The notes beneath the pieces are model-generated. The model saw nothing but the letters and a program-made list of their open reading frames with translations. It made no database searches and was not told the origin of the DNA. From assembly GCF_012912105.1 (NCBI RefSeq), contig NZ_QMEA01000085.1, positions 1 through 40,742 of the forward strand: 40,742 bases of DNA, read 5' to 3'. Origin of the DNA: Brasilonema sp. UFV-L1 (GTDB lineage Bacteria > Cyanobacteriota > Cyanobacteriia > Cyanobacteriales > Nostocaceae). The position numbers were made by a program, and so were the translations under genes. This document shows positions 1 to 7,976 of the stretch, piece after piece. The first letter of the stretch is position 1. Each line of letters starts with the position of its first letter.

Positions 1-85
1 AGGAGCCACTGCTCGACGCTTGGTTCCCCGGCAGTCCCGCATGTGGCGTGCTGGCAATTTTTTGTCGCTTAGTCCCTCGGCATGG

Positions 86-155
86 CTAAATTTTTTACGT
101 GTTAGACCCCCGCCCCTGGCTGAAGCCAAGGGGTTTTCAGGCTACCCTTTATAAA
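86..155 (-). mobile_element. IS200/IS605-like left end (remnant)
   Basis: Read on the minus strand this starts TTATAAAGGGTAGC, continues with GAAAACCCC and a short hairpin, then GGGGGTCTAACACGTAAAAA. The same ordered blocks occur at 7807 (in front of a tnpB) and at 15041, so this is the left end of an IS200/IS605-type element whose body would extend leftwards out of the window. The first 85 bases hold no gene that I can support; they resemble GC-rich dispersed repeat DNA. Confidence 0.6.
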
Positions 156-280
156 ACTGAGAATACTTTTCAAAGCTTAACAATGTTATCGTAACTTTAC
201 AAACATAGTATAAAGAATTGGCAGCATAGAGGAAATACAGTTAACAATAACCTTAGCTAAAGCTATAGTTTCGCTAACTT

Positions 281-2857
281 ATGCAGCCAATTCGCACTTT
301 TAATGTTTCCCCTTCACTACCGCAGCGACTTGAGCCGTTGCGGAAGTTGGCATACAACTTGTACTGGGATTGGAATGTTGAGACGAAAGACTTATTCCGA
401 CGCTTAGATCCTGACTTATGGGAATCCAGCCATCACAACCCAGTTTTGATGCTCGGTACTATAAGCCAAGCGCGTCTTTTGGAAGTTGTCGAAGATGAAG
501 GCTTCCTGGCACAAATGGATCGGGCGGCGCGCCAGTTAGAGGATTATTTACAAGAGCGCACCTGGTATCAGAAACAAAGAACTAGTCATAGCTCAAATGA
601 CAAAGGACAAGAATACTACGCCTATTTCTCGGCTGAGTTTGGGCTTGTAGATTGTTTGCCTGTGTATTCTGGAGGCTTGGGAGTTCTTGCTGGGGATCAC
701 CTCAAATCTGCTAGCGACTTAGGGCTACCCTTGGTTGGTGTGGGCTTACTCTACCAACAAGGCTACTTTGCTCAATATCTGAATGCTGATGGTTGGCAGC
801 AAGAACGCTACCCAATCAACGATTTTTATAATATGCCTTTGCACCTCGAACGCAATCCTGATGGCTCAGAATTGCGAATTGAGGTGGATTATCCAGGGCG
901 TACTGTCTATGCTAGAGTCTGGCGCGTACAGGTGGGATCAGTTCCTCTGTATATGCTCGATACTAACATTGAACCTAATAATCCTTACGACCACGACATC
1001 ACAGACCAGCTTTATGGTGGTGATATCGATATGCGTATCCACCAGGAAATCTTGCTGGGTATTGGTGGTGTGCGAATGCTCAAAGCTCTGGGGTACAATA
1101 TTACCGCGTATCATATGAATGAAGGTCACGCGGCATTCTCTGCTCTAGAACGTATTCGTATTCTTCTTCGGGAAGAGGGACTGAAGTTTGCTGAAGCTAA
1201 ACAGGTAGTGGCTTCTAGTAATATCTTTACAACTCACACGCCAGTACCTGCGGGAATTGATTTGTTCCCTCCAGACAAAATTTTGTACTACCTGGGACAT
1301 TATGCTGAAGTCTTTGGATTAAATAAAGACCAATTTTTAGCTTTGGGGCGCGAAAATACTGGAGATTTATCTGCGCCTTTTAGTATGGCAGTTCTAGCAT
1401 TGAAAATGGCGACATCCTCCAACGGTGTTGCACAGCTGCATGGTGTTGTGTCACGGCAAATGTTTAAGGGTTTGTGGCGTAATGTGCCCACAGAGGAAGT
1501 CCCGATTAAAGCAATTTCCAACGGCGTTCATGCTCAAAGTTGTGTTGCTAAATCAACGCAGGAGTTATATGATCGCTATCTAGGACCAAGCTGGTCATCT
1601 GCGCCGCCTGATCACCCTATATGGGAACGGATGGACGCTATCCCTGATGAGGAGTTGTGGCGCAATCACGAACGCTGCCGTTTGGATATGATTGTGTATG
1701 TCCGGGAGCGTCTGGTGAAGCATTTAAAAGACCGTGGTGCTTCTGCCTCAGAAATTGCTCAAGCACAAGAAGTTCTCGATCCCAAAGTTCTCACCATTGG
1801 CTTTGCTCGTCGCTTTGCAACCTACAAACGTGCTACTCTATGGATGCGGGATGTTGAGCGGATTAAGCGGATTTTGTTGGGTAACAAAGACCGTAAGGTT
1901 CAGTTTGTTTTCTCTGGTAAGGCACACCCCAAAGATATTCCTGGCAAAGAACTTATCCGCGATATCAATCACTTCATCGATGAACAACACTTGGAAAAGC
2001 AGGTTGTGTTTGTTCCCAATTACGATATTCATATCGCTCGGTTGATGGTTGCTGGTTGTGATGTCTGGTTAAATAATCCGCGTCGTCCACGGGAAGCCTC
2101 TGGTACAAGTGGTATGAAGGCAGCTATGAATGGTTTGCCGAATTTAAGCGTACTAGATGGTTGGTGGGATGAAGCTGATTATGTCCGTACTGGATGGGCA
2201 ATTGGACATGGGGAAATGTATGACGATCCCAATTACCAAGATGAAATAGAGGCAAATGCACTCTATGATTTGCTAGAAAAAGAAGTTGTTCCCCTGTTCT
2301 ACGACCGGGATGTCGATGGTTTGCCTCGCCACTGGATTGCTAAAATGAAAGACGCAATTCAGTTAAATTGTCCGTTCTTTAATACGGCACGGATGGTGCG
2401 AGAATACGCAGAACGGGCTTATTTCCCAGCAAGCGATCGCTACCAAACTCTCACTGCTAATAACTATGCTCCAGCTAAAGAATTAGCTGCTTGGAAAGAG
2501 AATCTCACTACACATTGGTACGATATCAAAATCAAAGATGTTGAAGTCTCTTCAGGAGCAGATATTAAGGTTGACCAAACTGTTAATGTCAAAGCCAAAG
2601 TTGACCTGGCAACTTTAACTAACAAGGATGTGCAGGTAGAACTGTACCAAGGTGCCATTGATGCTAATGGCGATATTGTCAACGGTGTACCTGTGGTAAT
2701 GGATTATCAAGGAGAAGAGAAAGACGGATTAAGTATTTACACGGCTAATATCGTGTACAATACATCTGGTTTGCAAGGCTTGTCTTTGCGAGTGTTGCCA
2801 AACCACAAAGACCTCTCTAGTCCTTATGAGCCAAGGCTTATTGTTTGGGCACAGTAA
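281..2857 (+). CDS. glgP: alpha-glucan (glycogen) phosphorylase
   Basis: GT35-family phosphorylase of 858 residues that releases glucose 1-phosphate from glycogen in the cytoplasm using pyridoxal phosphate. The N-terminal ~115 residues match the DUF3417 domain that marks the bacterial/archaeal-type alpha-glucan phosphorylases. The PLP-lysine region reads EASGTSGMKAAMNG near residue 605, followed by SVLDGWWDE. The full length fits this subfamily. The start at ATG 281 fits because the conserved LRKLAYNLYWDW block follows directly; no strong ribosome-binding site is visible. It is transcribed towards DUF429 and shares a terminator hairpin with it. Family assignment is secure; whether glycogen or shorter maltodextrin is preferred cannot be told. 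Confidence 0.95.
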   Translation: MQPIRTFNVSPSLPQRLEPLRKLAYNLYWDWNVETKDLFRRLDPDLWESSHHNPVLMLGTISQARLLEVVEDEGFLAQMDRAARQLEDYLQERTWYQKQRTSHSSNDKGQEYYAYFSAEFGLVDCLPVYSGGLGVLAGDHLKSASDLGLPLVGVGLLYQQGYFAQYLNADGWQQERYPINDFYNMPLHLERNPDGSELRIEVDYPGRTVYARVWRVQVGSVPLYMLDTNIEPNNPYDHDITDQLYGGDIDMRIHQEILLGIGGVRMLKALGYNITAYHMNEGHAAFSALERIRILLREEGLKFAEAKQVVASSNIFTTHTPVPAGIDLFPPDKILYYLGHYAEVFGLNKDQFLALGRENTGDLSAPFSMAVLALKMATSSNGVAQLHGVVSRQMFKGLWRNVPTEEVPIKAISNGVHAQSCVAKSTQELYDRYLGPSWSSAPPDHPIWERMDAIPDEELWRNHERCRLDMIVYVRERLVKHLKDRGASASEIAQAQEVLDPKVLTIGFARRFATYKRATLWMRDVERIKRILLGNKDRKVQFVFSGKAHPKDIPGKELIRDINHFIDEQHLEKQVVFVPNYDIHIARLMVAGCDVWLNNPRRPREASGTSGMKAAMNGLPNLSVLDGWWDEADYVRTGWAIGHGEMYDDPNYQDEIEANALYDLLEKEVVPLFYDRDVDGLPRHWIAKMKDAIQLNCPFFNTARMVREYAERAYFPASDRYQTLTANNYAPAKELAAWKENLTTHWYDIKIKDVEVSSGADIKVDQTVNVKAKVDLATLTNKDVQVELYQGAIDANGDIVNGVPVVMDYQGEEKDGLSIYTANIVYNTSGLQGLSLRVLPNHKDLSSPYEPRLIVWAQ

Positions 2858-2872
2858 ATTAAGTAAAAACTG

Positions 2873-2915
2873 AAAAGTTAAAAGTGAAAAGAAGTTCTTT
2901 CGACTTTTAACTTTT
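2873..2915. terminator. bidirectional terminator between glgP and the DUF429 gene
   Basis: A perfect 13-bp stem (AAAAGTTAAAAGT / ACTTTTAACTTTT) with a further weak inner stem lies between two convergent genes. The right arm overlaps the stop codon of the minus-strand gene. T-rich and A-rich arms make it usable from both sides. Confidence 0.6.
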
Positions 2916-3641
2916 TGAGGGGATGACAATGTAACCTGTGGTGCGATTGCCAAGCACCAAGTTACGTTGCTCCCCCCAATACCACCAGTATGCAGCGACA
3001 TAAGCACAGATAAGGCTATCGAGTTTGTCTTCGACTTCTTTGAGGGCTGCGCCTGTGGTAGGAATTTCGGGAAGAAACGAACCGCCAAGACACCAAGGAC
3101 GCAGAGGAGGATGGAGAGAGGGTAAGATTTGTGTGATGTAATTATAGAGTTTGATGAGTTCGAGGCGGCGATCGCTTAGGCGTCCTTTTTTATATTTAAG
3201 AATTCGTTCTAAACCAAATAAATGAACTATGGCTGGATGGGGAAAAACTTCTATTTGATATCTGCCTGGTTTTTGTGGTTCGATAGTTGGTGCATGGGCA
3301 AAACCACGAGCTTCTAATTCTAAGCCAAATTTTACTGTCCTTTCTGCAAAAGGTAAGCCGAGATTTGCTGGGTAGCATCCAGCGTGATATTTACCAAAAT
3401 ATTTATGGGTTAGTTTATCGGGTAGACGACTTCCTGTGGCGTTGGGAATGAGGGTGGGTGCGTCTACGGCGATAATGGCAGGTTCTTCTGGTAAAACGCA
3501 AGTATCAATCCAGGAAAGGATATCTGTAATGAATTCTTTGCGAGCTAAGTCTTGTATTTGCAGTTTTCCGTCTATGAATTGTAAATAACATAAGCCGCTG
3601 GGTTGGGATTTCCAGCCTAAGTCAATTCCGAGAAATTTCAT
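2907..3641 (-). CDS. DUF429 domain protein (predicted RNase H-fold nuclease)
   Basis: A 244-residue protein starting MKFLGIDLGWK, with the GIDLG strand and the later AVDAPTLIPN block typical of DUF429. The family is predicted to have an RNase H-like fold and act as a nuclease, but its cellular role is not established. The Asp residues in GIDLG (Asp7) and AVDAP are the candidate metal ligands. The ATG start is unambiguous because the first strand of the fold begins at residue 3. It is a single gene, convergent with glgP and divergent from the TcmP relic. There is no sign of damage. Confidence 0.8.
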   Translation of the reverse strand: MKFLGIDLGWKSQPSGLCYLQFIDGKLQIQDLARKEFITDILSWIDTCVLPEEPAIIAVDAPTLIPNATGSRLPDKLTHKYFGKYHAGCYPANLGLPFAERTVKFGLELEARGFAHAPTIEPQKPGRYQIEVFPHPAIVHLFGLERILKYKKGRLSDRRLELIKLYNYITQILPSLHPPLRPWCLGGSFLPEIPTTGAALKEVEDKLDSLICAYVAAYWWYWGEQRNLVLGNRTTGYIVIPSKS

Positions 3642-3700
3642 CGTTGGATTAATGAGATACGCTATTAAACACGAGACTATCGTACTTTTGATTAGAAATT

Positions 3701-3948
3701 ATGACTAACACTTCTTTCTTTGATGAGTCTAGAGAACAGTCCTTAATTAAAGCTGAAATAGTTGCTAAATACTTTTTATCGTGGGCAAAGATAATTATCC
3801 CACAAGCAAAAAAAGAGGGCAAAAAATTGCTTATATTGATTTATTCTGTGGTCCAGGTCGCTACAAATATGGCTCTAAGTCTACCCCTTTACTTATCATT
3901 ATGAATGTCAATTATTTGTCATGTATCTCTATTTATACCAGTAATTAA
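3701..3948 (+). pseudogene. TcmP (three-Cys-motif partner) fragment, frameshifted
   Basis: The open frame from ATG 3701 encodes 67 residues that begin like TcmP (MTNTSFFDESREQS...AEIVAKYFLSWA). After the KKEGKK codons it runs into nonsense. Shifting frame at the A6 run near 3821-3827 restores IAYIDLFCGPGRYKYG followed by SKSTPLLII, the classic N-terminal TcmP block. One missing A explains the shift. The restored frame stops at 3948, far short of the several hundred residues of intact TcmP. TcmP proteins accompany three-Cys-motif proteins in proposed mobile or defence loci, but no such partner is present here. I read it as a decayed remnant. Confidence 0.75.
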
Positions 3949-3969
3949 AGATAGAACAAAATTCAAGAT

Positions 3970-4542
3970 ATGCTTTCAACATCACTTATCGAACCTGCTA
4001 AACTCAATTATGAACATTGGCAGTTTCCAGAAGGCTCACTTGTACGCTTGACACATTTGCAAGAAGAAGATTTAGAGTTACTGTATCTGTGGTTTGTGCA
4101 ATCACAAGAAGCACAAATGACCTGTAAACCAATTCAAAATCTTTCTTTTGAACAGTCAAGACAACAATTTAAAGACAGAAAACCTTGTAAATTTGCTGTT
4201 CGTCGAATAGCAGATAATCAATTAGTTGGTCGTATTAGCTGCTTTAATTTCAATATAAGAAATCGCTCTGTAGAAATTGGATATCTTACTGGTTTACCCT
4301 ATCGAAGACAAGGTTACACAAAACAAGCTCTACAATTGCTTATTAGTTATTTATTTAATACAGTAAAATTTAACAAAGTGATGGCACAAACGGGTGCTTT
4401 TAATCAAGCTTCAATTGCTTTATTAACCTCTTTGGGATTTCAGCAAGATGGTTGTCTACGCCAGCATCATGAATTGGATGGTAAATTGTATGATGATTTT
4501 CTTTTCAGTCTTCTAGCAGAAGAATTTCGTATTTGGGAGTAA
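3970..4542 (+). CDS. GNAT acetyltransferase (RimJ/RimL-like)
   Basis: A 190-residue protein with the acetyl-CoA-binding GNAT core. Residues ~24-45 (GSLVRLTHLQEEDLELLYLW) match the start of RimJ/RimL-type N-acetyltransferases. The motif A region contains EIGYLTGLPYRRQGYTKQAL, with RRQGY standing for the Q/R-x-x-G-x-G/A loop. The tail has the usual NQASIALLTSLGF helix, as in proteins that acetylate N-terminal amines or small amines. The substrate is unknown. A strong hairpin follows the stop codon. The gene is compact and apparently intact. Confidence 0.8.
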   Translation: MLSTSLIEPAKLNYEHWQFPEGSLVRLTHLQEEDLELLYLWFVQSQEAQMTCKPIQNLSFEQSRQQFKDRKPCKFAVRRIADNQLVGRISCFNFNIRNRSVEIGYLTGLPYRRQGYTKQALQLLISYLFNTVKFNKVMAQTGAFNQASIALLTSLGFQQDGCLRQHHELDGKLYDDFLFSLLAEEFRIWE

Positions 4543-4567
4543 AGCCATATGAATGAAACTTTTTCTT

Positions 4568-4604
4568 GTGCAAAGGTGCAAAGAACAACTTTGCATCTTT
4601 GCAC
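4568..4604. terminator. terminator hairpin between convergent genes
   Basis: Arms GTGCAAAGGTGCAAAG and CTTTGCATCTTTGCAC form a 16-bp stem with one mismatch and a 5-base loop. It lies between the GNAT gene and the end of the minus-strand radical SAM gene, so it can serve both. Confidence 0.65.
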
Positions 4605-4623
4605 GAAACATAAACTATCTTAT

Positions 4624-6210
4624 TCAACTAAGAGGTGACAACTGAAGATTTACTTCCTCCTTTTGTTGTTCTTGCTTGTCTTGCTTCCAAGCTTCCAGTT
4701 GTTCTTCTAGTTGTGCTTTCACCTCATGACGGAAGTTGAAGAAGTGTTCGCCAATACCCAAAGCAACAAAGTAGTCATAAAATAAATGCGGTTGCTGGAG
4801 TGCCATTGCCAGCATTTGCCACCAGAAGCGAAAACGTGTTGAGCGAACAAAACCTTGTCGCCAGCAAACTGTTGAGAATAACCTCAATTCATGCCAACCA
4901 AAAGGTCGTTTTTGACTAGGACGCTTCTTGCCCTCCATCATACTGAAGTGGCGGAAGGTGCGCTTGAGATATGGCAGTGGTTCATACAAGTTCCAGAAAG
5001 CCTGGATATACTCCGTCACAATTTCTTCCATTGGACGAGTAGGTGTGAAGTTGATTAGAGATTTCTGGAAAGTAAAGTAGTCGCCTAATTCTTCTAACAA
5101 CCGTCCTTCCTGCTTAAGGCGATTCCACATAGCAGTATTATGCAATGCTTGTAGCAAACTCAGATGAGCCTGAGGAATACCAGTTTCCTCTACAAAATCT
5201 TGAATGCGTTGCCCTGCACCAGAGTTCTCGCCATCGAAACCGATGATAAAGCCAGACATAATCTGTAATCCGGCACGAGTAATTTTATGACACGATTCTA
5301 TCAGGGACTGGCGTGTGTTTTGTTCTTTATGGATGGTTTGTAGACTTTCTACATCTGGTGTTTCAATGCCCATAAACACCATTGTGAACCCAGCTTGCAC
5401 CATTAAGTCTATTAACTCTTCATCCTCTGCTAGATTGAGGGATGCTTCTGTTAGCAGAATAAATGGGTAGTTGCGCTCTTTCATCCAGGGAATCAAAGCG
5501 CGTAGGAAAACTTTGGCATTGCGCTTGTTACCAATGAAGTTGTCGTCCACGATAAATATCAATCGCCGCCATCCCATTTGATACAAGACTTCTAACTCAG
5601 CTAACATTTGCTCTGGCGTCTTAGTGCGGGGTTTGCGTCCATACAAATTGATGATGTCACAAAACTCACACTGGAAAGGACAGCCACGCGAGAACTGAAC
5701 GGTAATTGCCAGATAAGCATCCAAGTCAAGCAAGTCGAAACGGGCTATTGGTGTCTGAGTGACATCGGGTTTTTCTGGTGAACGGAAAATCCCTCGTTCT
5801 TCACCCCGTTGTAAAGCTTCTAAAAACATGGGGATGGTACATTCTCCCTCATCTAAAATGAGATAGTGTACTCCTGCTTCTAAGGCAAATTCTGGTACTG
5901 ATGTAGGAAAAGGACCACCAACTGCAACTTTTTTCCCTAACGCAACTCCTTTTTGAATCAACTCCCAAAAATCTTTTTTCTGGATAATCATCGCAGAAAT
6001 GATTACCAAATCGCACCACGCCCAATCGTCATCAGTCTCTAGACGGATATTACGGTCAACCAAACGGATTTCCCAATCAGCAGGTAACATTGCTGCTACT
6101 GTAATTAAACCCAACGGCGGATTTGTTGCACGTAAACCTGCTAAATCAAGCGTTTCTTGGTAAGACCAAAAGGAATTGGGCATTATCGGCCAGAGTAGTA
6201 AAGCTTTCAT
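4624..6210 (-). CDS. B12-binding radical SAM protein (DUF4070 type)
   Basis: About 528 residues from ATG 6210, where MKALLLWPIMPNSFW gives the usual N-terminus; an upstream TTG at 6234 would add eight unlikely residues. Residues ~30-160 are a cobalamin-binding Rossmann domain. The radical SAM [4Fe-4S] motif is visible in the stretch FSRGCPFQCEFCDI, with the partner residues VDDNFIGNKRNAK and GFIIGFDGE later in the barrel. The C-terminal ~150 residues correspond to DUF4070. Members include the hopanoid 2-methylase HpnP, and the order of motifs is the same, but several cyanobacterial paralogues exist, so I do not assign that function. A methyl or other one-carbon transfer to a lipid-like substrate is an inference. 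Confidence 0.8.
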   Translation of the reverse strand: MKALLLWPIMPNSFWSYQETLDLAGLRATNPPLGLITVAAMLPADWEIRLVDRNIRLETDDDWAWCDLVIISAMIIQKKDFWELIQKGVALGKKVAVGGPFPTSVPEFALEAGVHYLILDEGECTIPMFLEALQRGEERGIFRSPEKPDVTQTPIARFDLLDLDAYLAITVQFSRGCPFQCEFCDIINLYGRKPRTKTPEQMLAELEVLYQMGWRRLIFIVDDNFIGNKRNAKVFLRALIPWMKERNYPFILLTEASLNLAEDEELIDLMVQAGFTMVFMGIETPDVESLQTIHKEQNTRQSLIESCHKITRAGLQIMSGFIIGFDGENSGAGQRIQDFVEETGIPQAHLSLLQALHNTAMWNRLKQEGRLLEELGDYFTFQKSLINFTPTRPMEEIVTEYIQAFWNLYEPLPYLKRTFRHFSMMEGKKRPSQKRPFGWHELRLFSTVCWRQGFVRSTRFRFWWQMLAMALQQPHLFYDYFVALGIGEHFFNFRHEVKAQLEEQLEAWKQDKQEQQKEEVNLQLSPLS

Positions 6211-6665
6211 AAAGCGCTTACCCCGGAATATCAAAAATTACTTATTCCCAGGTTACTGCTGCTTAATCTCAAGAGAGCTTAATTTTTATCGATTTTTGTA
6301 ACGAAAAAGTTATGAAAGGAGGATCACGGGAAAAAGGTGTTTCTTTCATATTTTGCTGGCTGCGAAGCCGTTAGTCGGAGGCTCAGATCTTGCATGAATT
6401 GAAAAACCGGGTTTCTTGAGAATATCTGCTCGTAAAAAGCTTAATTTCTGGTTAAGAAACCCGGTTTTTTGGGTCTTGTTGAGAATAGTCAGCCAGCGCG
6501 GACGCCACATGCAGCCCGGAGGAATACCCTAGCTGTACTCAGTTTGGTGTGGGTAGTTCACGAATCAGGAGAAAAAGGAATTAACTTTTTTTATTCTGGC
6601 TCCTGACACCTTCATTGTTTCTTGTTTAAATTGATATTTCAGTCTGCTTGAAAAGCAAATGCTCT
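6211..6665. other. gene-free spacer holding a palindromic repeat
   Basis: No coding frame of quality is present. The stretch holds the AAACCGGGTTTCTT inverted repeat described separately and a short GC-rich piece near 6490-6530. Promoter elements for the radical SAM gene must lie near its right end, but none is clear enough to mark. Confidence 0.5.
6402..6469. repeat. inverted repeat of the AAACCGGGTTTCTT family
   Basis: Perfect 16-bp arms (AAAAACCGGGTTTCTT at 6402-6417 and its complement at 6454-6469) enclose 36 bases. Related half-elements occur at 9257-9322 and 27469-27484, so this is a dispersed palindromic repeat rather than a gene-specific terminator. Confidence 0.7.
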
Positions 6666-7571
6666 TTAAACAGACTGATCTAGCAAAGGCAAAAATTTAT
6701 GAATTAGCCCAATAGTAACGCCAGGAAGCTCCAGTTGGGGAGTAAAACCCACATCGTCTAAATGATAAAAGATGCGAACTGCCTGAGGATTCATTTCTGC
6801 AAGACGGTGACCTACTTCTGGTCCTGTGAATTCTGAGTTTTGCCCCCAAATTATAGCTGTAGGGATGGTCAATTGAGTAATATATTGAGACAAATCAAAG
6901 GATAAATCACCACGTACGAAAGCTAGAGCAGCATACTCCGCATTAAACTGTTGGGCAGATTGCAAATATGCTTCAACAATTTCAGGATAAATTCTTTCTG
7001 GACGGGCAAATTGACGTTGTTCTAAAAAGCTGCGAATACCAAAACTGCTAGAAACCCCAGTCATGTAAAGCAACCGATCTACAATTGGGATGTTGACAAT
7101 TTGAGCAGAGAGGCTCTTACTGTAATCTTGTCCAAATTCCCCAAGAGCTGCTGGTGTGGTCAAAATTAAAGATTTGAATAAATCGGGGCGAAGAATCGCA
7201 GCGCGAATGGTAAAAGCAGCAGTGAGTCCAGAGGCGATCGCACTAACCGGACCATTGCAAGTCTTCTCTATAAACTCAATAATGGTCTTAATGTAGTCAT
7301 CGACATGATAAGTTCGAGCCGGATGGTCAGAGCGTCCCCACCCTATTAAATCCGGTGCTATGATGCGATAGTCACAAGCAAAAGCTGGATAAACCTTAGA
7401 CCACTCATAAGCAGAAGAACCACCACCAAACGCGTGTAAGAAAACTAATGTCTTATCACTTGATTGCTCAATATCTGTATCAGACCACGGTTTTCCAACA
7501 GCAGTATAGTACACCATTCTTCCCAGTGCGGTCATCACATATTTCTCACCAAATCCAGGGGGTAAAAACAT
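6666..7571 (-). CDS. alpha/beta-hydrolase-fold protein, probably catalytically dead
   Basis: A 301-residue protein with the alpha/beta-hydrolase layout: LVFLHAFGG at 42-50 (oxyanion-side loop), DLIGWGRSD at 74-82, the strand-5 elbow at ~110-118, a lid region to ~225 and a C-terminal tail. The elbow reads IASGLTAAF, so Gly115 sits where GHSLGG-type proteins have the nucleophile Ser. The acid position reads WGQNSEF (Ser246 in place of Asp), and the His position reads DVGFTPQLE (Phe276). All three catalytic residues therefore seem lost while the fold is kept. It may bind a ligand rather than hydrolyse it. The ATG start at 7571 has a GAGG-type site upstream. It lies alone between two repeat-rich gaps. 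Confidence 0.8.
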   Translation of the reverse strand: MFLPPGFGEKYVMTALGRMVYYTAVGKPWSDTDIEQSSDKTLVFLHAFGGGSSAYEWSKVYPAFACDYRIIAPDLIGWGRSDHPARTYHVDDYIKTIIEFIEKTCNGPVSAIASGLTAAFTIRAAILRPDLFKSLILTTPAALGEFGQDYSKSLSAQIVNIPIVDRLLYMTGVSSSFGIRSFLEQRQFARPERIYPEIVEAYLQSAQQFNAEYAALAFVRGDLSFDLSQYITQLTIPTAIIWGQNSEFTGPEVGHRLAEMNPQAVRIFYHLDDVGFTPQLELPGVTIGLIHKFLPLLDQSV

Positions 7572-7806
7572 AAAAACACCTCGTCTGCTGCATCATCATT
7601 TCCATCGTGGAGACAGCAGCTAGGAAACGACATCGTTCTAAAGTTAAATCTAGATATGTGTCAAGACTCATTTATTAGACATCTGTTGGAAAACAATGTA
7701 GAGACGTTACATGTAACGTCAAGACAAGGGGTTCACGTAACGCATAATTCATTTCTGGAGATGTCTATTTAAAGACAAATCGCTTTAGTGAGGGTTCTGC
7801 TTAGTT
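7572..7806. other. spacer with ACGTTACATGTAACGT palindrome
   Basis: No gene seen. A perfect 18-bp palindrome (GACGTTACATGTAACGTC) at 7703-7720, preceded by TAGA, looks like one of the dispersed cyanobacterial palindromes. The upstream region of the minus-strand hydrolase-fold gene lies at the left edge. Confidence 0.45.
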
Positions 7807-7976
7807 TTATAAGGGGTAGGTCGAAAACCCTTGAGGAGCAGGCACGTAGTGCCGTCCTCCGTACTTCAGGCAAGGGATGAAGACCACAAGGCAGGGTTTA
7901 GCCTGCTGTGATGCTAATCACTATCGCCTTATGTAGATTGCGCTAACATAAAGAGATAGTTGGTTAGGTCGAGCCG

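Noticed and set aside
3195-3380. Minus-strand 60-codon frame inside the DUF429 gene
   Set aside because: A shadow frame of the DUF429 coding sequence.
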